A DNA stretch of 41,451 bases, from the NCBI GenBank assembly GCA_026989655.1, contig JALSIX010000135.1, positions 1 through 41,451 of the forward strand, given 5' to 3'. The translations under genes were made by a program, and so were the position numbers. The number at the start of each line of letters is the position of its first letter. The first letter of the stretch is position 1. Below the pieces are notes generated by a model that saw only the letters and a list, made by a program, of their open reading frames with translations, was not told where the DNA came from and made no database searches. Of this stretch, positions 35,629-41,451 are shown piece by piece. This DNA is from Caldilineaceae bacterium. GTDB taxonomy: Bacteria > Chloroflexota > Anaerolineae > Caldilineales > Caldilineaceae.

Positions 35629-36180
35629 TCAGTCCGTGAAGATGGGCAGGTGCCCCAGGGCTACAACGTCCCGCCAGTCCTCCTCGTTCCCCTCGGTGAA
35701 GACGGCCATGGCCGCCACCACCCGACCCCCGGCCCGATCCACCAGCTCCCGCAGGCCCCGCAGAGTGCTGCCGGTGCTGACCACATCGTCCACCAGCACC
35801 ACGGCCCGCCCCTCCACCAGGGGCCGGTCCTTGCCGTCGATGTAGAGGGTCTGGGGAACGCCGGTGGTGATGCTGACCACCTGGGTCTCCAGGCAGTCGA
35901 CCATGTAGGGCTTGCGCACCTTCCGCACCACCACGTAGGGCAGCCCGGTGTGGACGGAGAGGGCATGGCCCAGAGGCACCGCCTTCACCTCGGGCACCAG
36001 GAGGGTCTCGGCCCCCTCAGGCATCCGCGCCGCCAGCATCCGGGCCGCGGCCTCCACCACTTCCGTGTCGCCCAACATGTTGAAGATCGCGATCTTCACC
36101 CCGGGCGCCACCTGGAAGATCGGCAGCTCCCGGACCAGAGAGCCGATCTGCACTCGGTGGTAGCGGCCGTCATAGCTCAT
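35629..36180 (-). CDS. Adenine phosphoribosyltransferase-like protein
   Basis: The 183-residue PRTase has the PRPP-binding motif '[17 protein letters not shown]' (about 127-143), and '[34 protein letters not shown]' (about 60-95) resembles the purine-salvage type. It would convert adenine (or a related purine) and PRPP to the nucleotide. AAGGAG on the minus strand supports the start. The family includes archaeal HPT-like adenine PRTases, and xanthine or hypoxanthine substrates are alternatives. It lies in one operon with prfA, and its promoter region carries an inverted repeat. Confidence 0.8.
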   Translation of the reverse strand: MSYDGRYHRVQIGSLVRELPIFQVAPGVKIAIFNMLGDTEVVEAAARMLAARMPEGAETLLVPEVKAVPLGHALSVHTGLPYVVVRKVRKPYMVDCLETQVVSITTGVPQTLYIDGKDRPLVEGRAVVLVDDVVSTGSTLRGLRELVDRAGGRVVAAMAVFTEGNEEDWRDVVALGHLPIFTD

Positions 36181-36235
36181 GGTCCCGCTCCTTCGTCGTC
36201 GGTGGCAGGCTGCGATATGATAGGACCCAACGCCG

Positions 36236-36263
36236 TGTGATAGGCCCAGGAAATTGTATCACA
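36236..36263. promoter_or_regulatory. Inverted repeat in the apt-like/fructosamine-kinase divergent region
   Basis: TGTGATA (36236..36242) and TATCACA (36257..36263) are a perfect 7-bp dyad with a 14-base centre. The right arm overlaps the extended -10 of the minus-strand operon. It looks like a binding site for a dimeric regulator. Spacing differs from the CRP consensus. Confidence 0.5.
36253..36261 (-). promoter_or_regulatory. Extended -10 promoter of apt-like-prfA operon
   Basis: TGA-TACAAT on the minus strand (36261..36253). No strong -35 is seen. The leader to the start at 36180 is about 66 bases. Confidence 0.5.
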
Positions 36264-36286
36264 GCCCCAGAAGGGGGGAGAAACCG

Positions 36287-37159
36287 TTGACGCCCATCCC
36301 CATATCGTCGATCCAGGCCCGTGTGGCCCAGGTCTGCGGACGCGACGTCCGGCACATGAGCCCCCTGCATGGGGGATGCGTGTCCCGGGTGTATCGGGCC
36401 CTGCTGGGGGACGGCCAGCAGGTGGTGGTGAAGGTGGATCCCGGGGACGAGCCCGCCCTCCAGGTGGAGGCCTACATGCTGGACTACCTGGCCCGCCACA
36501 GCCGGCTGCCTGTGCCCCGGGTGCACCACGCGGAACCGGATCTCCTGGTGATGGAGCATCTGCCCGGAGAGAGCCGGTTCACCCCCCAGGCCGAGATCCA
36601 TCTGGCCGAACTCCTCGCGGAGCTGCACCGGATCCAGGGGGCGGCCTTCGGCCTGGAGCGGGACACCCGCATCGGCCGACTGCCCCAGCCCAACGGGTGG
36701 TGGAGATCCTGGGTCGAGTTCTTTCGAGAGCAGCGCCTGCGCTTCCTGGCCCGGCTGGCCGTGGAGAGGGGCCAGATGCCGGGCCCCCTGGGGGCTCGGG
36801 TGGAGCGGCTGGCCGACGAGCTGGAGCGCTGGCTCGTGGAGCCGGAGGCCCCGGCCCTCCTCCACGGGGATCTCTGGTCCCAGAACGTGTTGGCCCTGGG
36901 CGACCGGATCACCGGCGTGGTGGATCCGGCCATCTACTACGGACACCCCGAGGTGGAGCTGGCCTACGTGGCCCTGTTCCACTCCTTTGGCCCCGCCTTC
37001 TTCCGCCGCTACCAGGAGCTGCGCCCCCTGCCGCCGGACTTCTTCCAGGTGCGGATGCCCGTCTACAACCTGTATCCCCTCCTCAGCCACGTCTGCCATT
37101 TCGGCGGCAGCTACGTGGCCCAGGTGGAGCGGACCCTGGCCCGTCTGGGCTATGGCTGA
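36287..37159 (+). CDS. Fructosamine kinase family protein
   Basis: The 290-residue protein belongs to the fructosamine/ketosamine-3-kinase family, which phosphorylates sugars attached to amino groups so they can fall off. Motifs are 'GGCVSRVYRALL', 'VVVKVDPGDEPALQVEAYMLDYLA', the catalytic loop 'LLHGDLWSQNVL' (about 195-206) and 'GVVDPAIYYGHPEVELAYVALF', with the metal-binding Asp. TTG at 36287 is chosen because GGGGAG lies six bases upstream; an in-frame TTG at 36254 is less likely. It could repair glycated proteins or help use glycated amines. Its end overlaps the convergent unknown gene by ten bases. Confidence 0.87.
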   Translation: MTPIPISSIQARVAQVCGRDVRHMSPLHGGCVSRVYRALLGDGQQVVVKVDPGDEPALQVEAYMLDYLARHSRLPVPRVHHAEPDLLVMEHLPGESRFTPQAEIHLAELLAELHRIQGAAFGLERDTRIGRLPQPNGWWRSWVEFFREQRLRFLARLAVERGQMPGPLGARVERLADELERWLVEPEAPALLHGDLWSQNVLALGDRITGVVDPAIYYGHPEVELAYVALFHSFGPAFFRRYQELRPLPPDFFQVRMPVYNLYPLLSHVCHFGGSYVAQVERTLARLGYG

Positions 37160-38046
37160 CCCGAGCCCTCCAACACCGGCTCGTACACACATCGACAGCC
37201 CCGGGGCGAGGTACATTCCCGGTGGGGCAGCTCGGGAACCCGATCCACCAGGTACGGGCGGCTCCGGTGTTCCCGACAGTGGGCACAGGTGAACTCGTCG
37301 TCTGGGCCGCGGATGGCCAGGCGCCGGACGTGGTCGCCGCCCTTGCAGCGCTGCCAGGTGTCGTGGTTCTCCACGTAGAGGAAAAGCCCATGGGCCCGCC
37401 AGTAGGCCGCCTCCACCGGATCGGGAAGCTCCGAGGTGGTCAGCTCCTGGGCCACTCTGGGCGGGATCTGGCTGGGCAACAGGCGCCAGGTGGTGCCCCA
37501 CAGGTGCTGCTCCGCGGCATAGAGCTTGAGCCACGCCACCGTCTCCGGGCCCAGACCCTCCAGCATCCAATGCTCCAGGAAGAGGATCCGCCGGGTCAGC
37601 GCGCTGTGGCTGAGCTGGGGCTCGGGGCCGGTCCAGTCCGCGGTGCCCAGGGGCTGACGGGCCTCGTAGCGCCGTCGGATGGCCAGGGCCTCCGCGGTGT
37701 CCTTCGCCTCCAGGGCCCGGCGGACCGCGGCCATGGCCTCGGCCTTCTCCTGGGCCTGGCGCTCCCGGTACAGGGCCACCGGCACCTGGCCCTCTGGGGT
37801 CACGGCCCAGCGGTCGTCCCCCTGAGGCCGCAGCCAGCCCTGGCGCTCCAGGAGCCGGATCTGGTCCATGTACCTTCGAGGGAGGACCCGCTCCCAGTCC
37901 CGCCGCGCCCGCTCGTCGTGGAGCGGGCGCGGCGGGTCGAACCGGGACAGCAGGTCGACCTGCGCGTACTCCTCCATCCGCTCGGAGCGGGCCAGGGCCG
38001 GGCCGTCCAGCCGCCCTCCGGGCCACAGTTTGCGCAGAAAGCTCAT
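37150..38046 (-). CDS. Hypothetical protein with C-terminal Cys-rich motif
   Basis: The 298-residue protein is preceded by AAGGAGGTG on the minus strand, a very strong ribosome-binding site. Residues 1-100 look helical and basic, with a possible winged-helix-like part ('RYMDQIRLLERQGWLRPQGDDRWAVTPEGQ'). The middle has 'AVRRALEAKDTAEALAIRRRYEA'. Near the end 'CAHCREH' and 'CTSPRGCRC' may bind zinc. No membrane segments are visible. I do not recognise the family. It is alone on its strand, between the fructosamine kinase and the PhaR-like operon. Confidence 0.7.
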   Translation of the reverse strand: MSFLRKLWPGGRLDGPALARSERMEEYAQVDLLSRFDPPRPLHDERARRDWERVLPRRYMDQIRLLERQGWLRPQGDDRWAVTPEGQVPVALYRERQAQEKAEAMAAVRRALEAKDTAEALAIRRRYEARQPLGTADWTGPEPQLSHSALTRRILFLEHWMLEGLGPETVAWLKLYAAEQHLWGTTWRLLPSQIPPRVAQELTTSELPDPVEAAYWRAHGLFLYVENHDTWQRCKGGDHVRRLAIRGPDDEFTCAHCREHRSRPYLVDRVPELPHRECTSPRGCRCVYEPVLEGSGQP

Positions 38047-38229
38047 GATGGGGCCACCTCCTTGGTCCTCCATCGTCCGGGCAGGGAATTCCCATGTGGC
38101 AAAGGGGGCTTCGCCTCCATTCTACCCAGAGATCCCCCTCTGGGTCCAATCCTCGCCCGGGGCCGGGTTCCGTCCCCAAGCACCGACCAGACCCGACCCT
38201 TGCCCCGGAGAGCGGGGCCGGCAGGGCGG

Positions 38230-38258
38230 TTGACGCGGCGCGGCGCGTGTGCTATGAT
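38230..38258 (+). promoter_or_regulatory. Promoter of PhaR-like operon
   Basis: TTGACG (38230..38235), a 17-base spacer, and the extended -10 TGC-TATGAT (38250..38258): the best full promoter match in the window. The leader to the start codon is about 58 bases. Confidence 0.75.
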
Positions 38259-38323
38259 GCCCCCCGATGAGACGCACCCCCAGGCCGCGGTCGGAGAGAG
38301 GGCCGGCCCAGGAGCAGCACGCC

Positions 38324-38866
38324 ATGGCCACCATCAAGCGCTACCCCAATCGCAAGCTCTACGACACCCAGGCCAAGCGCTACGTCACCCTGGACGAGAT
38401 CGCAGGGATGATCCGCCAGGGCCAGGATGTGGAGGTCGTGGACCACGAGACGGGCAAGGACATCACCTCCCTGGTCCTCAGCCAGATCATCCTGGGCCAG
38501 GAAAGGCAGCGGAGCGGGTTCCTGCCCCGGGCCCTGATGACCTCCCTCATCCGTGCGGGGGGAGATACCCTGGAGTTCTTCCTGCGCAGCCTGCAACAGA
38601 CCCTGGGCCTGCCCCCCAACCACGTGGAAGAACGCCTCCGTTCCCTGGTGGATCGGGGGGTCCTCTCGTCGGAACAGGCCCAGGAGGTGCTCCGAGCCCT
38701 GGAGCTGCCGCCCCGGGATCGAAGCCAGGTGGACCAGGACCTTGCCCAGCTTCTCCAGCGGCTGAACATCCCCACCCAGGAGGACGTGGCCCAGCTCCAG
38801 GTCAAGCTGGCCGAGCTGAGCCGCCAGCTGGCAGCCCTGGCCGACGAGCTGGATCCCCCCCGTTGA
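38324..38866 (+). CDS. PhaR-like polyhydroxyalkanoate-synthesis regulator
   Basis: The 180-residue protein starts 'MATIKRYPNRKLYDTQAKRYVTLDEIAGMIRQGQDVEVVDHETGKDITSLVLSQII', the PHB-accumulation regulator DNA-binding domain (PHB_acc_N). PhaR of this type represses phasin genes and binds polyhydroxybutyrate. The rest (about 75-180) is helical with 'LGLPPNHVEERLRSLVDRGVLS'. CCAGGAG lies upstream of the ATG at 38324; a longer frame from 38267 is less likely. No PHA synthase or phasin is in the window. It leads an operon with a patatin-like lipase and a glycosidase. Confidence 0.82.
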   Translation: MATIKRYPNRKLYDTQAKRYVTLDEIAGMIRQGQDVEVVDHETGKDITSLVLSQIILGQERQRSGFLPRALMTSLIRAGGDTLEFFLRSLQQTLGLPPNHVEERLRSLVDRGVLSSEQAQEVLRALELPPRDRSQVDQDLAQLLQRLNIPTQEDVAQLQVKLAELSRQLAALADELDPPR

Positions 38867-38893
38867 CCATCGCCTGAGCCACACCACCCACCC

Positions 38894-40201
38894 ATGCACA
38901 GGACCATGGACCGCAGATCCCCCAATGGACAGCGTGGCCGCGGGGGCGGCCACGCCCCTACCGCCCGCCCCCAGGCCGGGGGACGCAAGGCCCTGGTGCT
39001 GGCCGGGGGCGGCATCACCGGCGCGGTCTACGAGATCGGCGCGCTCCGGGCCATCGACGACATGCTCATCGACCACTCGGTGAACGACTTCGACATCTAC
39101 GTGGGCACCAGCGCGGGCGCGCTGATCGCGGCCATGTTGGCCAACGGCCTGACCCCCGAGGAGATGATGCAGGGCATCACCGACTCCCACCCGGAGTTCC
39201 GGGGCATCCAGGCCCAGGACCTCTTCCAGAGCAACCTGTGGGAGCTCCTGGGACGGCTGCCCCGCCTTCCCCGCACTGCCCTCCGCTCCCTCCGCAAACA
39301 CCTCCTCCGCGGCCGGGAGATGGCCTGGACCGCGTTCCTGTGGGAGTTCGCGGAGCTCCTGCCCACCGGCCTCTACAGCAGCCAGGCCCTGGAACGCTAC
39401 GTGGCCGACCTCCTGGCACGGCGGGGCTGCATCGACCGCTTCGACCACCTGGAGAAGGACCTCTTCGTGGTGGCCACAGACCTGGACACCGGGGAGCGGG
39501 CCGTCTTCGGCAAGGGCGGCCATGGGATCGTCCCCATCAGCAAGGCGGTGGCGGCCAGCAGCGCCCTGCCCGGGCTCTACAAGCCGGTGCGCATCGACGA
39601 CAAGGACTACGTGGACGGCGGCATCCGGGGCAACGCGAGCATCGACCTGGCGGTGGAGGCCGGGGCCTCCCTGGTGGTCTGCATCAACCCCCTGACGCCC
39701 CTGGACGCCCGGGCCATCTACGGCCCCCAAGGCCACCTGGTGGACCAGGGATTGCCCGTGGTGCTGCGCCAGGTGCTGCGGGTCATGCTCCACGCAGGCC
39801 TTCGCTACCACATCAAGACCGTCCGCCGCCAGTACCCGGAGGTGGACATCATCCTGATCGAGCCTCGGCCGGACGACCAGCGGATGTTCCAGTACGACCT
39901 GATGGACTACGCCAACCGGCTCCGGGTGATGCACTACGGCTTCGAGTCGGTGGCCGAACATCTGGCCGACCAATATGCCTATGTGAGCCACATCCTGGGC
40001 CGGCACCAGATCGCGTTCTCGCCCGCCCTGGTGAACGAGGAGGTGGACGAGATCCGGCGCAGCGGCTACGATGCCCGGGTCATGGAACGGGTCCTCCAGC
40101 CCGGCAGCGACTCCTTGGACGGCGCGCTCAACCGGCTGGAACACTCCCTCCTCGCCCTCCACCACATCCTGGGCTCGGACCAAGGGCCTCCCCAACCATG
40201 A
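38894..40201 (+). CDS. Patatin-like phospholipase
   Basis: The 435-residue protein has the patatin oxyanion loop 'VLAGGGITGAVYEIGAL' (about 35-51), the nucleophile in 'GTSAGAL' (Ser73) and the catalytic Asp241 in 'VDGGIRGN'. The Ser-Asp dyad is complete, so it is probably an active acyl hydrolase of lipids or polyesters. The C-terminal half (about 275-435) is an extra helical region. A short basic N-terminus precedes the domain. It is 27 bases after the PhaR-like gene and shares an ATGA overlap with the next gene. The start (ATG 38894) has no strong ribosome-binding site; ATG 38906 is possible. Confidence 0.9.
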   Translation: MHRTMDRRSPNGQRGRGGGHAPTARPQAGGRKALVLAGGGITGAVYEIGALRAIDDMLIDHSVNDFDIYVGTSAGALIAAMLANGLTPEEMMQGITDSHPEFRGIQAQDLFQSNLWELLGRLPRLPRTALRSLRKHLLRGREMAWTAFLWEFAELLPTGLYSSQALERYVADLLARRGCIDRFDHLEKDLFVVATDLDTGERAVFGKGGHGIVPISKAVAASSALPGLYKPVRIDDKDYVDGGIRGNASIDLAVEAGASLVVCINPLTPLDARAIYGPQGHLVDQGLPVVLRQVLRVMLHAGLRYHIKTVRRQYPEVDIILIEPRPDDQRMFQYDLMDYANRLRVMHYGFESVAEHLADQYAYVSHILGRHQIAFSPALVNEEVDEIRRSGYDARVMERVLQPGSDSLDGALNRLEHSLLALHHILGSDQGPPQP

Positions 40202-41400
40202 CGGCCGTGGTCTCGCGGACCTTCTGGGAGCGACTCCTCTTTCTGGTGCTGGTCCTGGAGGTGGTGGCCCTGTGGCTCCGCTGGCGCCCCGGGGCCATGC
40301 CCAGCGAGGCCGCCCTCCTGGCCGACCTGCCCTCCTGCGCGGCCTACACCTCCAACGTGGCCGAAGGGCTGATCCCCACCCCCGTGGCCGGTGAGGGCCA
40401 ACTCCCCCGCCTGGAGGAGCGGCCGACCGCCCGCCACACCCCCGCGCCCATGTCCATGCCCCGGGCGTACACGCTTCGCTGGCGGGTCGGGGTCTCCATC
40501 CCCCTGGGGGACCCCTTGCTCTTCCAATGGCCCCAGGAACGGCCCGGCTGGTACCTGAACTGGACCCCAGAGCCCGGCACCGCCTGGAAGACCCTGGAGC
40601 AGGAGCTGGGCATGGCCTTCACCCCCATGGTCCGCCTGACCGACCAGGGCCTCCAGCCGGACGAGCGCACCCTGATGGAGCTGGCGCGCAGCCATCCGGG
40701 CCGGGTGTGGCTCATCGGCAACGAGCCCGACGTCCGCTGGCAGGACGATGCCACCCCCGAGGAGTACGCGTGCTACTACTACCGGGCCTACCAGGCCATC
40801 AAGGCCGGGGACTCCACTGCCCAGGTGGCCATCGGGGGCCTGAGCCAGATCACCCCCCTCCGCCTCCGCTACCTGGATCGGGTGTGGGCCTTCTACCGAC
40901 AGGAGTACGGCCGGGAGATGCCGGTGGACGTGTGGAACATGCACGCCTTCGTCCTGCCCGAACGGGCAGACGGCTGGGGAGTAGGGGTGCCCCCCGGCTT
41001 CGAGGGCCAGGTCCAACAGGGGGTCCGGTGGGGCGCGGAGGACCACGACAGCCTGACCCTGGTGGAGAACCAGGTGCGCCTCATGCGCCAGTGGATGGCC
41101 CGCCACGGCCAGCGGGACAAGCCCCTCTACATCACCGAGTACGGGATCCTCCTGCCCCCAGAGTACGGCTTCGACACCTACCGGGTGGCCCAGTTCCTGG
41201 TGGGCTCCTTCGACCTCTTCCAGCGCCTGCAGGACGACTCCCTGGGGTATCCCCCGGACCAGAATCGCCTGGTCCAACGGTGGAACTGGTTCAGCACCTT
41301 CGACACCCTCTATCCCAACGGCAACCTCTTCGACGCCCAGGGAGCGCCCACCCCCCTCATGCGGGCCCTGGCCGGCTACCTGCGTGCCCACCCCGAGTGA
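40198..41400 (+). CDS. Membrane-anchored glycosidase-like protein (clan GH-A type)
   Basis: The 400-residue protein starts in the ATGA overlap with the patatin gene. An N-terminal membrane segment (about 10-28) and a Pro-rich linker (about 55-85) lead to a TIM-barrel-like domain. 'RVWLIGNEPDVRW' gives the candidate acid/base Glu176, and 'PLYITEYGILLPPEYG' gives the candidate nucleophile Glu314. Both fit clan GH-A retaining glycosidases (GH5/GH39/GH128-like). The substrate is unknown. It is likely to act outside the cell. Coupling to a lipase and a PhaR-like regulator is unusual. Confidence 0.83.
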   Translation: MTAVVSRTFWERLLFLVLVLEVVALWLRWRPGAMPSEAALLADLPSCAAYTSNVAEGLIPTPVAGEGQLPRLEERPTARHTPAPMSMPRAYTLRWRVGVSIPLGDPLLFQWPQERPGWYLNWTPEPGTAWKTLEQELGMAFTPMVRLTDQGLQPDERTLMELARSHPGRVWLIGNEPDVRWQDDATPEEYACYYYRAYQAIKAGDSTAQVAIGGLSQITPLRLRYLDRVWAFYRQEYGREMPVDVWNMHAFVLPERADGWGVGVPPGFEGQVQQGVRWGAEDHDSLTLVENQVRLMRQWMARHGQRDKPLYITEYGILLPPEYGFDTYRVAQFLVGSFDLFQRLQDDSLGYPPDQNRLVQRWNWFSTFDTLYPNGNLFDAQGAPTPLMRALAGYLRAHPE

Positions 41401-41451
41401 CCGCCCCTCATCCAACCCCGGACACGGCCATGTTCCCCCAAGACCACCGCG
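41401..41451 (+). other. Right edge, possible next gene start
   Basis: The last 51 bases follow the glycosidase stop. An ATG at 41430 begins an open frame that runs to the edge, with no clear ribosome-binding site, so it is only a candidate start. Confidence 0.25.

Overview
The window looks like a chromosomal segment from a GC-rich member of the Chloroflexota (Anaerolineae/Caldilineae/Thermoflexia-like). This is an inference. It rests on the very high G+C, the Pro/Thr-rich ('PTPTPT') linkers in exported proteins, a LysM plus lamin-tail protein, an F420-type luciferase-family oxidoreductase, HMG-CoA reductase, SDR-type threonine dehydrogenase, and the mix of housekeeping genes. I see no phage, transposon, integron or CRISPR sequence. 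The segment is dense, mostly core metabolism, with several short overlaps between genes.

Left part (1-11 kb): a truncated surface beta-propeller protein with a Thr/Pro repeat; a membrane-anchored LysM/lamin-tail protein; a small basic unknown protein; then asnS, a TagO/WecA-type polyprenyl-phosphate sugar-phosphate transferase and tsaD, tightly packed on the plus strand. A double-PDZ exported protein and an orphan sensor histidine kinase follow. The minus-strand kbl-tdh pair (threonine to glycine plus acetyl-CoA) comes next. It shares a compact divergent promoter region, with a palindrome in one promoter spacer, with HMG-CoA reductase (mevalonate/isoprenoid synthesis).

Middle (12-26 kb): HMG-CoA reductase, purM, purN (purine synthesis), a luciferase-like oxidoreductase, an MBL-fold hydrolase, tRNA-Arg(CCG) with its own promoter and terminator, and a MarR regulator followed by a heterodimeric ABC exporter. 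One exporter subunit has a degenerate ATPase site (Asp and Gln in place of the catalytic Glu and switch His). Convergent to the exporter is a large membrane-anchored GH3-like protein, divergent from rsfS.

Right part (26.7-41.4 kb): a minus-strand run of hutH, a MEMO-family protein, a TPR protein, an SLC13/DASS transporter and a small Rossmann protein; tRNA-Thr(CGT); then apt-like phosphoribosyltransferase, prfA and prmC (translation termination). On the plus strand are a fructosamine-kinase-like gene and a PhaR-like regulator, patatin-like hydrolase and GH-A-like glycosidase set. A Cys-rich unknown protein lies on the minus strand.

Recognisable promoters repeatedly carry an extended -10 of the form TGCTAnnnT. 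Several of them start inside the stop codon of the preceding gene. I found no convincing wholly new defence or biosynthetic system. The most useful leads are the divergent kbl/HMG-CoA reductase control region, the PhaR-like/patatin/glycosidase operon, the altered catalytic residues in the sugar-phosphate transferase and GH3 protein, and the stop-codon-embedded promoters.
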